The notes under the pieces: generated by a model
Databases searched by the model: none
What the model was told of the DNA's origin: nothing
Seen by the model: only the letters and a program-made list of their open reading frames with translations
Made by a program: the position numbers and the translations under genes
Shown: positions 54,601-63,625 of the stretch, piece by piece
Position numbering within the stretch: position 1 is the first letter of the stretch
How the letters are laid out: each line of letters opens with the position of its first letter
Origin: Micromonospora_G sp044458865
GTDB taxonomy: Bacteria; Actinomycetota; Actinomycetes; Mycobacteriales; Micromonosporaceae
Reading direction: 5' to 3'
DNA: 64,000 nucleotides
NCBI RefSeq assembly: GCF_044458865.1
Contig: NZ_JBITIH010000002.1
Location: 1-64,000, forward strand

Positions 54601-54811
54601 TCGGCTCTGGCTCACTTTCGGTGGTAGCAGAGAGTAGCGATCTCAACGGCTGGGTGGCGGCGCTGTTTAAATTGGTGCAACCAGGGCAAACAGGGCAGCG
54701 AGTCGGGTCGCGCGCTTCCGGCGAAGACCCCGAGACATCAGCGTCATCGGTCCCCGCGCGCATCTGCGAGGTCGCTACGGAATGTCACCACCGAAAGTGA
54801 GCCAGAGCCGA
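54601..54811. mobile_element. MITE-like element with 25-bp perfect inverted ends
   Basis: 54601-54625 and 54787-54811 are exact inverted copies (arm GGCTCTGGCTCACTTTCGG plus a few bases on each side). The 161 bases between have no transposase. GGCTCT ends resemble ISL3-family tips. No clear target duplication is seen. It separates the E2-like gene from the NTPase gene. Confidence 0.7.
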
Positions 54812-54823
54812 CATGGTCGGTGG

Positions 54824-55270
54824 TCAGGCGCCACGGTTCGGTCGGTAGTGCACTGCCCCTTCGGTCGCGTGAGTGTCGCCGCCGCCCGCCCAATACCCGA
54901 TGATGAGCCACAGCTCGTAGTGCAGGAGCCATTCGGTGGTCCAGGGCAGGATCGTGGTCGCCAGGAGCATGTGGTGTTTCCACTCGCCCGGGTAGTACAG
55001 GCACAGCTCGTCGCCGGGGTAGACGTGCGGGAGCGCCTCCGCGTCTGAGTGCAACTCGAGCACAGGAGGGTCGATGACGGTGACCTTGGGACGGAGTCCG
55101 TGCCGGTAGGTCAGACGCACGGTGTAGGTCCGGCTGGCCGGCGACGGCTGTAGCCGGACGGTGCAGGTGAGCTCGCCGCCGCGGACGGCGCCTTCGGCGT
55201 TGGGCAGCACGGTGGTGATCGCGACGAGCTGCCTGGTGAGGTTAACCGCGCGGGTGGGGATGCTAACCAT
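54824..55270 (-). CDS. CBASS E2-like protein (type II-short)
   Basis: A 148-residue E2-like protein. HVYPGDELCLYYPGEW holds the presumed catalytic Cys90, followed by ATTILPWTTEWLLHYELWL and GYWAGGGDTH, the conserved tail of the E2 proteins of short type II CBASS. In that system the E2 modifies the CD-NTase C-terminus and primes second-messenger synthesis. Its ATG overlaps the stop of the CD-NTase fragment. It looks intact, but the partner is truncated. The MITE-like element begins 12 bases after its stop. Confidence 0.8.
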   Translation of the reverse strand: MVSIPTRAVNLTRQLVAITTVLPNAEGAVRGGELTCTVRLQPSPASRTYTVRLTYRHGLRPKVTVIDPPVLELHSDAEALPHVYPGDELCLYYPGEWKHHMLLATTILPWTTEWLLHYELWLIIGYWAGGGDTHATEGAVHYRPNRGA

Positions 55271-56009
55271 GGAATGTGTGTCGTGGGACGCGCGGTCCGG
55301 ATGCGGTCGTGGTGAGCAGGCCGCCGGTGGCCATGTGCAACTTGCCGGTCTTCAGCTCGATGGTCCGGCGCTCGGCAAGCCGCTGGAAGGAGCGTTGCAC
55401 GGCGTCGGCGGTGAAGCTTTCCGACATCCGGGCGGCGAGGGTCGGGAGTCCCTTGTGCTGCAGATGCACGAATTCGTCGAGCAGCACGGCGAGGTCGTTG
55501 TGCCAGCGGAGGAAGGCTTTGCGCCGCTCCGGATACTCGTTCCACTTGTCGGCGAAGTTCTCGTCCTCGTGCGCCGGGTTGGGCACCCAGAACTGGCCGT
55601 GGCGGTTCTCGACGTACGCGTTCATCCGGTCCATGACGGCGCGGGTGGCGGTGAAGAGGTCGGACTCGCCGAGGTAGGCGCGGGCGGCGAGGGTAGTGAT
55701 GAGAATCGACGGGGGCCGGTGGTCGGTGTCGTCGGCGAAGTACAGCATGGCGTGCCACTTGAGGATCTGCACGGCCCGCTGCAGGGTGCTGCGCACCTGC
55801 CAGTCGGGCACGTCGGCGACGTTCGCGTGCCGCTTCGCCTCGACGAGGCGGCGATCGAGCTGCGACTGCTGCTGGAACCAGGTGGCGTAGCCGATCGGGT
55901 TGGAGTGCTGCCACAGCCGCAGTTGCTTGTCGATGAGCAGGATGCCGGTGGGCGGCAGGTCGGCGTCCGGGATGGTGGGCAGGACGTCGAGGTGGAAGGG
56001 AAGCGGGCG
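55263..56009 (-). pseudogene. CD-NTase (SMODS) C-terminal fragment
   Basis: About 248 residues starting RPLPFHLDVLP. FHLDVLPTIP, LRLWQHSNPIGYATWF, STLQRAVQILKWH and PSILITTLAARAY match the C-terminal part of CBASS cyclic-oligonucleotide synthases. The N-terminal nucleotidyltransferase core (GSxxxGT and the DxD metal site) is missing: the gene is cut at 56009 by the IS256 element. It cannot make a second messenger. The first few codons of any remaining reading frame come from the IS end. Confidence 0.8.
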
Positions 56010-57470
56010 TGTCAAATGAACCGTGGGTGAGGGGTGGCCTGATCGGACAGGCAGGATGTGTCTTGCCTGTTCAGAAGGGACTCCCGCATGACAATCATGG
56101 ATGTATCTCAGGATCCGGTGATCGGCTCCGAGGCGGCAACACCATCGGCGGTGATCGCTGATAGCGAGGCGGCGGCACGGGTGGCGGGTCTGCTCCCGCC
56201 GGAGACAGTTGACGCGTTACTGGCCGACGCTAACCGGCGAGGGCTGGCCGTCGACGGGCCGGGTGGGTTGATCCAGCAGATGATCGGCGCGGTACTTGAA
56301 CGGGCGTTGGAAACCGAGATGGCCGAACACCTCGGCTATGAACGGGGCGAGGCGCCGGACGGGGTGAGTGTCGGCAACCACCGCAACGGGCACTCGGCCA
56401 AGACCGTGATCACGACGGCCGGACCGGTGCGGATCCAGGTCCCGAGGGACCGTGGGTCGTCGTTCGAGCCGAGGATCGTGCCGAAACGACGCCGGCGGCT
56501 CGGGCAGATGGACGAGGCGATCCTGAGCCTGTATGCCCGGGGCATGTCGACCCGGGATATCCGGGACCACCTCGGCGAGATCTACGGCGCCGAGGTGTCC
56601 CACGAGACGGTCGCGAACATCACCGACGTCGTCGCCGACGAGGTACGTGCCTGGCAAAACCGGCCGGTCGACGAGGTGTATCCGATCCTGTATGTCGACG
56701 CTATCCGGATCAAGGTCCGGGACAACGGCACCGTGGTCAACAAGGCCGCTCACCTCGTCGTCGGGATCGACGTCGACGGCTACAAACACGTCCTCGGGGT
56801 GTGGATCCAGGAGACCGAGGGCGCGAAGTTCTGGCTACGGGTACTGACCGACCTGCGTCAACGTGGCCTGCGGGACGCGTTGATCGTCTGCTGCGACGGG
56901 CTGACCGGCCTACCCGACGCGATCGCCGCCGACTGGCCCGACGCGGTGGTTCAAACATGTGTGGTTCACCTGCTGCGCAACAGCATGCGCTACGTCTCCT
57001 ACAACGACCGGCGCACCATCGCCGCAGCGCTCCGACCGATCTACACCGCGGTCAACGCCGACGCCGCCGAGACAGCGATGGCCGAGTTCACCCGGGTCCA
57101 CGGACGGCAGTACCCCGGCATCGTCGCGGCCTGGGAACGCGCCTGGAACGAGTTCGTGCCGTTCCTGACCTTCGATACCGACATCCGGAAGATCATCTAC
57201 ACGACGAACCTGATCGAGTCGATCAACTACCAACTACGGAAGATCGCCAAAACCCGAGGACACTTCCCCACCGACGACGCCGCCCTCAAACTCCTCTACC
57301 TCGGCATCCGCAACATCAGCCGACAACGCGGAGGAAACACCGGCACCGGCACCTGGGGCTGGAAACGAGCCCTCAACGCACTCGCCATCCACTTCCCCGG
57401 ACGCCTACCCCTCTGACCAGCACAAACAAACCAAGAAACGGCTACACCCTCACCCACGGATAGCTTGACA
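56010..57470 (+). mobile_element. IS256-family insertion sequence
   Basis: A 1461-bp element. The left end is TGTCAAATGAACCGTGGGTG, and the right end, read inverted, is TGTCAAGCTATCCGTGGGTG. No matching target duplication is present: the left flank is AGCGGGCG and the right flank AGCCCGTG. The flanks belong to two different broken genes (CD-NTase and integrase). This suggests a deletion formed next to the element. Confidence 0.8.
56088..57416 (+). CDS. IS256-family transposase
   Basis: A 442-residue mutator-type transposase. The N-terminal domain has EMAEHLGYERG and SVGNHRNGHS. The catalytic acids are in LYVDAIRIKV (Asp), VCCDGLTGLPDAI (Asp) and a later Glu near IESINYQLRK. It appears complete. 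ATG at 56088 with AAGGGA upstream; an earlier start at 56058 is less likely. Confidence 0.9.
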   Translation: MTIMDVSQDPVIGSEAATPSAVIADSEAAARVAGLLPPETVDALLADANRRGLAVDGPGGLIQQMIGAVLERALETEMAEHLGYERGEAPDGVSVGNHRNGHSAKTVITTAGPVRIQVPRDRGSSFEPRIVPKRRRRLGQMDEAILSLYARGMSTRDIRDHLGEIYGAEVSHETVANITDVVADEVRAWQNRPVDEVYPILYVDAIRIKVRDNGTVVNKAAHLVVGIDVDGYKHVLGVWIQETEGAKFWLRVLTDLRQRGLRDALIVCCDGLTGLPDAIAADWPDAVVQTCVVHLLRNSMRYVSYNDRRTIAAALRPIYTAVNADAAETAMAEFTRVHGRQYPGIVAAWERAWNEFVPFLTFDTDIRKIIYTTNLIESINYQLRKIAKTRGHFPTDDAALKLLYLGIRNISRQRGGNTGTGTWGWKRALNALAIHFPGRLPL

Positions 57471-57984
57471 AGCCCGTGGAAGCCTTCGTCTGGGTAGCTC
57501 AGGGTCCAGCAGCGGCGGGTGGACTCGCAGCTGGCGGGTCGAGACCCTGCAGGCGTACTACGACACCGGCTACGTCTTCACCCGACCGGACGGCCAGCCC
57601 TACCACCCCGGGTACTTCACACATCGCTTGGGAATTCTCATCAAAAGGTCGCAATTGCCACCTATTCGACTACACGACCTACGCCACGGCGCCGCTTCCC
57701 TGGCCCATGGCGCCGGGGCGGACCTCAAAATCATCCAGGCCCAACTGGGTCATTCGCGGATAGATACCACCGCCGACGTCTACACCAGTGTGCTACCAGC
57801 CGCACAACACGAGGCAGCCGCCGCTACCGCTGAACTCATCCGCAAGGCAGCCCGAGACCGCCGCACAGCCATCCGCCGCGCAGCCCGCAAGGCCGCCAGG
57901 ACGGCCAAAAAATCAGAGGAGCCAGCCAAGCCGGACCAACAGAACGACAGCAAAACCCCAGGTCAGAGGCATGATGATCATTGA
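57471..57984 (+). pseudogene. int: Tyrosine recombinase (integrase) C-terminal fragment
   Basis: The plus strand reads RVETLQAYYDTGYVFTRPDG, PYHPGYFTHRLG, then RLHDLRHGAASLAHGAG, QLGHSRIDTTADVY and TSVLP. This gives the second box (His-Leu-Arg-His), the GHS box and the nucleophile Tyr of phage-type integrases. The N-terminal half with the first catalytic Arg is lost at the IS256 edge. It lies 119 bases from tRNA-Arg, as expected for the integrase of an element inserted in that tRNA. Confidence 0.85.
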
Positions 57985-58056
57985 GTCACCACGGAGAGTG
58001 ACGGTGCAGGTGTGACACGGACGTGACAACGGGTGTCCACACCCCACTAACAATTA

Positions 58057-58092
58057 GGGCGTCTGACCCGCGTTTCCGCAGGTCAGACGCCC
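58057..58092 (-). terminator. tRNA-Arg terminator
   Basis: A 16-bp stem with one G-U pair (58057-58072 with 58077-58092) and a GAAA loop on the minus strand, just after the tRNA 3' end. Confidence 0.8.
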
Positions 58093-58102
58093 TTTGATCT
58101 TG

Positions 58103-58175
58103 TGCGCCCGAAGGGACTCGAACCCCTAACCTTCTGATCCGTAGTCAGATGCTCTATCCGTTGAGCTACGGGCGC
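58103..58175 (-). tRNA. tRNA-Arg (anticodon ACG)
   Basis: A 73-base cloverleaf. Acceptor GCGCCCG pairs with CGGGCGC, discriminator A, anticodon loop CTACGGA (ACG), T-loop TTCGAGT. CCA is not encoded. Its 3' half is duplicated at 40482-40535, so it is the integration site of the island to the left. Confidence 0.95.
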
Positions 58176-58210
58176 ATGTGCTCGATCAGCATACACATAC
58201 CGATCTCGCG

Positions 58211-58301
58211 CGGAGACTCCGGGATTCGAACCCGGGAGGGGCTTTAAGACCCCAACCGCATTAGCAGTGCGGCGCCATAGACCAGACTAGGCGAAGTCTC
58301 C
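58211..58301 (-). tRNA. tRNA-Ser (anticodon GCT)
   Basis: A 91-base class II tRNA with a long variable arm. Acceptor GGAGACT pairs with AGTCTCC, discriminator G, anticodon loop CTGCTAA (GCT). 35 bases from tRNA-Arg on the same strand. Confidence 0.95.
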
Positions 58302-58470
58302 CCGGTGGCCAGCAGACCACCGCCGACCGAGAATACAGGTCCCCTACCGGCTGGGGCAAAGCGAGTATCCCGCGCGCCGTACCCGGGACGTGGTCGAGCG
58401 GTTGATCGAGTCGCGTCCACGGGCGCTTCCGGGAGGTGGAGTGGGGTCAAGCCGACTAGGCTCGCTGGAC

Positions 58471-59745
58471 ATGGAGGAGCCGCCGCCCACCGATCCGACG
58501 CCTGGCCGCCGCCCCGGAGCCAAGTCGACGCCACGCTCCCGCACCCCGAAGCCGGCCTTCACCCCACCGTCTCCCACGCCGGACGTAGCGCCCCAGGGCG
58601 GGTCCCGTAAGGCCAGGGTGGCGCCCGCAGTGCTCTTCCAGCCTCCCGCCGAGGAACATCAATCGACACCGGTGTCCGGTACGACCCCCGGGCCGGTCGA
58701 CGGGGAGACACCGGTCACCGGGCCCGAGCCTCCCGCGACCACTCCGTCGGAGGTGAGCACCACGGCGCCCCCGACGCAGGCTCCCGCCCCGACCCAGACG
58801 ACCCCGGCTCGGCAGCCGGCCGCACCGAAAAAATCGGCCACTCCCCGAAAGGCGGGTACGCCCCGGAAGGCCAGTGCCCGCCGAGCGAGCCAGCCCGAGC
58901 CCACCACCCCAGCCAGCCCCGAACCAGCCAACCCCGAAGTCAGCCCCGAAGCAGTCAGCCCCGAACCGGTCAGCCCCGAGACCGGCGGCACTGAAGCGGC
59001 TCGGGCTGTGGTGGCCAAGCGGACCGGTCACAAGGCCACCTCGGCGAAGCGCCCCAGCGCGGCAACGGTGGTTCCGGCGCAGCCGCGTACGCCCGCACCT
59101 CCCCGACCACCGATTGCCGCGCGCCTGCTCGACCATCCCGGGTTCACCCCCGAACTGCTGGCCGTCGCCGCCGTGAACAGTCTGGGTCCGGCCGCCGGGT
59201 CATGGGCTCGGCAGACCCGGGCGAGTTATCCCACCGCCAGCACCCATGGCCTGGCCCGGTTGATCACCACCCGGTTCGTCCGGTTGGCCGGCGTGAGCGG
59301 CGCCGCCTCGGCCGCCGCCGGCCTCCTCGCACCCGTCGCGGAACTTGCCGCCCTCTCCTGGACCCAGGCCGGGCTGGTGCTGCACCTCGCCGCGGCCTAC
59401 GGCCTGGACCCCACCGATCCGGAGCGGGCGGTGGACCTGCTGGTGCTGACCCAGGTGCATCCGGACGACCGGTCCGCGCGCAGCGCCCTCGACGCCGCGC
59501 TCGCGGCGGGGCCGGACGGCGACGACAGTGGCCTGCACCGGGTAGCGGAGGCGGGGTGGCGGCTGGCCGCGCCGCTGGCCGCCCAGGCCGGTGGCTGGCT
59601 GGTGCTGCGCCTTGCGGCACGGCTGCTGCCCGGTGCGGCGATGCTCGCCGCCGCGGCGGGCGACTCGGCGGCAGCGCAGCGGCTGGCCGCGCGAGCCATC
59701 GCCCGTTACAGCCAGTCGAACCAGCTTCGGGGCAGCGAGGCGTAG
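58471..59745 (+). CDS. EcsC-like protein with a long disordered N-terminus
   Basis: A 424-residue protein. Residues 1-215 are Pro/Ala/Thr/Ser-rich with Lys/Arg patches and a repeated SPE motif (VSPEAVSPEPVSPE), so they are disordered. Residues about 215-424 are helical with small-residue amphipathic stretches (SAAAGLLAPVAELAALSWTQ, HLAAAYGLDPTDPE) as in EcsC-family proteins, which are membrane-associated and poorly characterised. The ATG at 58471 follows TAGGCT by 8 bases, suggesting a leaderless transcript. Its end overlaps the convergent CPBP gene by 40 bases. Confidence 0.65.
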   Translation: MEEPPPTDPTPGRRPGAKSTPRSRTPKPAFTPPSPTPDVAPQGGSRKARVAPAVLFQPPAEEHQSTPVSGTTPGPVDGETPVTGPEPPATTPSEVSTTAPPTQAPAPTQTTPARQPAAPKKSATPRKAGTPRKASARRASQPEPTTPASPEPANPEVSPEAVSPEPVSPETGGTEAARAVVAKRTGHKATSAKRPSAATVVPAQPRTPAPPRPPIAARLLDHPGFTPELLAVAAVNSLGPAAGSWARQTRASYPTASTHGLARLITTRFVRLAGVSGAASAAAGLLAPVAELAALSWTQAGLVLHLAAAYGLDPTDPERAVDLLVLTQVHPDDRSARSALDAALAAGPDGDDSGLHRVAEAGWRLAAPLAAQAGGWLVLRLAARLLPGAAMLAAAAGDSAAAQRLAARAIARYSQSNQLRGSEA

Positions 59746-60476
59746 CCGACGAAGGCGACCACGTCGAGCAGGGTGTGCGCGATGACCAGCGGCAACACCC
59801 GCTTTGTCTTCAGGAACACGAGGCTGAAGACGACTCCCATGATCGCGTTTCCGACGAAGGCACCGAAGCCCTGATAGAGGTGGTACGACCCGCGTAGCAC
59901 GGCGCTCGCGGCGATCACCGCGCCGATCCGCCAGCCGAGGTCGCGCAGTCGGGTCACCAGGTACCCGACCACCACGATCTCCTCCAGGATCGCGTTCTGC
60001 GCGGCGGCCAGGATCAGCACCGGCACCGCCCACCAGATCTCCGGCAGACCGGCCGGAACCACGTTGGCGTTGATCCCGAGTTGGGCGGCGACGAAGAACA
60101 ACCCCAACCCGGGTATGCCGATCAACGCGGCCAGGCCGACCCCCAGGCCGAGGTCGGTGCCGGGCCGCCGGGCGTCCAGGCCGAGCGTCAGTCGGGCGTC
60201 ACCTCGGTCGCGGTTGAGCAGGTGTACGGCGAGCAGCACCGGCACCAGGGCGAAGAGGATGTTCAGCAACTGGTACGTGAGGTCGAGCCAGGGCCGGGCC
60301 GACTGGGAGGCGTTGAGGGTCGCGGTCTGCTGGGAGAGCGGTCGGTCGGCGGTGAGCCGGCCGATGATGTTCACCGCCGAGTAGACCGCGGACTGACCGA
60401 GGGAGACACCGAGAACCAGCAGCACCTCGGTGCCGAGAGTCCGGCGGGACACCGGCCGGGCGAGATCAACCGTCAC
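59706..60476 (-). CDS. CPBP family intramembrane glutamic endopeptidase
   Basis: A 256-residue protein with about seven membrane helices. The Abi/CPBP motifs are EEIVVVGYLVTRL (the catalytic Glu pair and Arg-like end), GSYHLYQGFGAF (His) and NAIMGVVFSLVF (Asn). Members cleave substrates in the membrane, often bacteriocin-immunity or prenyl-protein related. The start is uncertain: GTG at 60476 is used here and GTG at 60494 is possible. Confidence 0.8.
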   Translation of the reverse strand: MTVDLARPVSRRTLGTEVLLVLGVSLGQSAVYSAVNIIGRLTADRPLSQQTATLNASQSARPWLDLTYQLLNILFALVPVLLAVHLLNRDRGDARLTLGLDARRPGTDLGLGVGLAALIGIPGLGLFFVAAQLGINANVVPAGLPEIWWAVPVLILAAAQNAILEEIVVVGYLVTRLRDLGWRIGAVIAASAVLRGSYHLYQGFGAFVGNAIMGVVFSLVFLKTKRVLPLVIAHTLLDVVAFVGYASLPRSWFDWL

Positions 60477-60696
60477 CCAACCACTCTGCCTCACGCTGCG
60501 GCGACTCGGCCGCCCTCGGACGGTGAATCTTCCCGCCTCCGCCGTCCCTGATCATCACCTCGGGATTGGTCGCACAATCTGTGCGACCACGATCCACGCA
60601 GAGTGGCCATCCTGATCGAGACGGACAGCCCAATCGTCCCGCCATCCGATCAGCTCGTACGTGCGCCGGTCGCACGTCGTCATCGAGAAGGGCGCA

Positions 60697-61812
60697 ATGG
60701 ACAACCTGGCGCAGGTGTTGAAGGAGAGTTGGACCCTGGTCGAGGAGGACCGGGACAAGATCGCTGGACATTTCTACGCTCGTCTCTTCCTCTCCAACCC
60801 GCAGTTGCGTCAGCTCTTCCCGGTGCAGATGACCGGGCAGCGGGACCGGCTGCTGGAGGCGGTGATCTCGGCGATGCAGACTTTCGACGATCCGGAGCGG
60901 TTCGACGAGTTCCTGCGCGGGCTCGGCCGTGACCACCGCAAGTACCACGTCAGCCCGGACCACTACGCGATGGTCGGCGAGGCACTGCTGGCGGCTCTGC
61001 GTACCGCCGGCGGTGATCAGTGGAGCATCGAGTACGACCAGGCGTGGCAGGACGCGTACGCGGCGATCTCGGAGAAGATGATCGCGGGTGCGGCCGACGA
61101 TCCGAACCCGCCGTTCTGGCACGCCGAGGTGCTGACCCATGAGCGTCGGGGCCGGGACGTGGCGGTCTTCACCTGCCGCCCCCTGCAGTACCCGCTGCCC
61201 TACCGGGCGGGGCAGTACGTCAGCATCGAAGTGCCCCGCTACCAGCCCCGCCTCTGGCGTACCTACTCGATCGCGAACGCGCCGACCGAGGAGAACGTGC
61301 TCGAGTTCCACGTACGGGCGGTCGGTGCCGGCTGGGTCTCAAGCAGTCTGGTCCGCAAGATCAAGCCCGGCGACCTGCTCCGGTTGGCCGCACCGATGGG
61401 CTCGATGACACTGGACCGCAAGTCGAACCGGGACATCCTCTGCGTCGCGGGTGGGGTGGGACTTGCCCCGATCAAGGCGCTGGTGGAGGAGTTGACGCTG
61501 TACAACCGCACCCGTTGGGTGCACGTCTTCTTCGGCGGGCACAGCCAGGACGAGTTGTACGGTCTCACCGAGCTCTACCAACTCGCCGCCGAGCATCCCT
61601 GGCTCTCGGTCCTCCCCTCGTGCAGTGTCGACGACGAGTTCACCGGCGAGCGGGGCGACCTGGCCGAGGTTCTTGCCCGGTACGGCCCCTGGACAGCGCA
61701 CGACTGCTTCGTCTCCGGCTCCGCCCCCATGGTCCGTTCCATCCTGCGCACGCTCGCCCAGCACGAGGTGCCGCCGGCCAACATCCGGTACGACACCTTC
61801 GGCGACCTCTAG
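60697..61812 (+). CDS. Flavohemoglobin-like NO dioxygenase (globin plus FAD/NAD domains)
   Basis: A 371-residue protein. A globin domain (about 1-135) has the proximal His region RDHRKYHVSPDHY. A ferredoxin-reductase module follows: RTYSIANAP binds FAD (about 200) and CVAGGVGLAPIKAL binds NAD(P)H (about 260). It should turn NO into nitrate or reduce a bound ligand. The N-terminus is shorter than in classical Hmp. The ATG at 60697 has GAGAAGGG upstream. A weaker in-frame start lies at 60661. Confidence 0.87.
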   Translation: MDNLAQVLKESWTLVEEDRDKIAGHFYARLFLSNPQLRQLFPVQMTGQRDRLLEAVISAMQTFDDPERFDEFLRGLGRDHRKYHVSPDHYAMVGEALLAALRTAGGDQWSIEYDQAWQDAYAAISEKMIAGAADDPNPPFWHAEVLTHERRGRDVAVFTCRPLQYPLPYRAGQYVSIEVPRYQPRLWRTYSIANAPTEENVLEFHVRAVGAGWVSSSLVRKIKPGDLLRLAAPMGSMTLDRKSNRDILCVAGGVGLAPIKALVEELTLYNRTRWVHVFFGGHSQDELYGLTELYQLAAEHPWLSVLPSCSVDDEFTGERGDLAEVLARYGPWTAHDCFVSGSAPMVRSILRTLAQHEVPPANIRYDTFGDL

Positions 61813-62107
<295 letters not shown>

Positions 62108-63625
62108 TCAGTACCGCCAGGGGGTGCCGGTCTCCCGGTATTCCTCGACGGGGACGAGGGGGATGTTCGGGTCCATCCGGTCGATGTAGAGCCGGCCCTC
62201 CAGGTGATCGATCTCGTGTGCCACCAGGCGGGCCATGGCGAACTCGAACGAGGTGATCGCTCGGCCGCCGTCCCACCGAGCGTGCTCGACATCGATCCGG
62301 AGTGGGCGGGCCACCAGGCCGCGCTGGTCGAAGAAGGAGAGGCAGCCCTCGTACTGCTCGTCGGTGTCGCGGGCGGAGTCGACCACCCGTGGGTTCAGCA
62401 GTACGACCGGCTCGGCGTCCCGATCCGGTGGCCGGACCACCGCCGCCGCCCAGGGGATGCCGAGCTGCGGCGCGGCCAGACCGACCCCCTTGCTGAACGG
62501 GTGCAGTTCGTCCAGCCGGTTCAGCGCCGCACGCAACTGGAACAGCACGTCCCGGGCGGTCGCCTCGTCCTGCGGCAGTTGGAAGAGGCGGGCCGGTTGG
62601 CGCAGCATGGCGGCGCCACGCTGGACGATGCCGGCGGCGCGCATCCGGTCGCTGGCGCGGAGTTCAGGCTCGGCCCCGGCCGTCGCGGGCTGGCTCCGGT
62701 AGCGCCACTCCAGCCGGTACCGGGCATTGAGCGGCGGTTCCTCGGTCGACCAGTCGAAGATCGCCCGACCGTCGGCGTCCTGCCGGAGGAGTGGCGTACG
62801 CAGCGGACCTTCCTCGGCCGAGAGGGTGGTCTCCACCCCCCACACCTGCGGGTCCAGGCTGAGCGGCAGGTTGAGCCGGACGGCGAGGTGCCGGGTCGGC
62901 AGGCGTACGGCGCGCTGGAACCAGTGGCCCCATTTCTCCTCGCCGACGGTGTAGGCGTACTCGATGGTGACCCGCTCGCCGGGGTAGAGCGGGAAGCGGC
63001 CGTTGGCGTTCTCGAAGAGGAGCCAGACCTCCTTGAACGCATCCCGGTCGTGCTTCTTGCGCCAGTCCATCGGCTCGGGGTTCTCCTGTTCACCACAGAA
63101 CGCCTGGAGGTCCAGCTCGGCGAAGGTGAGCGGGTGGTCCCGGTGGTGCCGGTTGGAGCGGCCGGGGTCGCTCGGGTAGCGGTCCACGGCGATCCGGGCC
63201 AGGTAACGGGTGACCGGTTCGGTGCCGGCGTTGTAGAGCGCACGGCGGATCACGCACCGGTAGGCGTTGTCCTGGTAGGTGAGGGTGGCGGATTCCTGCT
63301 CGACGATGAGCCCGGTTCCCGGGGGAAACCACTGCTCGGGTACGGGCGGGTCCCGGTGCGCGACCAGGTTCGACCGGGCGTGCCGGAGTTCGTCGTACTC
63401 CTGGAACCGTTGCCAGATGGCGCCGGACGCGCTGAGGACGGCCTCGGCGCGGCGGGCGAAGTCTTCGGTGGGCCGGTGGCGCCGGCCTTCGACGTGGCTG
63501 ACATATGAGGGGTCGAACCCCATGCGGGCGGCGAGCTGCTTCTTGGTCATGCCCCGCTCGACCCGCCGTTTGGAGAGTTCGGCCGCGAACGAGTCGGCAG
63601 CCCGCTCGATGGGCGAGGTGGTCAT
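62108..63625 (-). CDS. HTH-XRE and peptide deformylase fusion protein
   Basis: A 505-residue protein with three parts. Residues about 10-75 are an XRE helix-turn-helix (MTKKQLAARMGFDPSYVSHVEG). A middle part of about 250 residues has an Ig-like or beta-rich look. Residues about 330-505 form a peptide deformylase with all three boxes, GVGLAAPQLG, EGCLSF and HEIDHLEG, giving the metal ligands Cys, His, His and the catalytic Glu. The deformylase box is complete, so an active enzyme is likely. The ATG at 63625 has GAGGAA upstream; the earlier start at 63670 is weaker. The downstream end abuts the low-quality region. Confidence 0.85.
   Translation of the reverse strand: MTTSPIERAADSFAAELSKRRVERGMTKKQLAARMGFDPSYVSHVEGRRHRPTEDFARRAEAVLSASGAIWQRFQEYDELRHARSNLVAHRDPPVPEQWFPPGTGLIVEQESATLTYQDNAYRCVIRRALYNAGTEPVTRYLARIAVDRYPSDPGRSNRHHRDHPLTFAELDLQAFCGEQENPEPMDWRKKHDRDAFKEVWLLFENANGRFPLYPGERVTIEYAYTVGEEKWGHWFQRAVRLPTRHLAVRLNLPLSLDPQVWGVETTLSAEEGPLRTPLLRQDADGRAIFDWSTEEPPLNARYRLEWRYRSQPATAGAEPELRASDRMRAAGIVQRGAAMLRQPARLFQLPQDEATARDVLFQLRAALNRLDELHPFSKGVGLAAPQLGIPWAAAVVRPPDRDAEPVVLLNPRVVDSARDTDEQYEGCLSFFDQRGLVARPLRIDVEHARWDGGRAITSFEFAMARLVAHEIDHLEGRLYIDRMDPNIPLVPVEEYRETGTPWRY

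Noticed and set aside
58057..58092. Possible CRISPR or repeat array near tRNA-Arg
   Set aside because: The repeats are one terminator hairpin and its counterpart at 40443. There is no array of spaced repeats.
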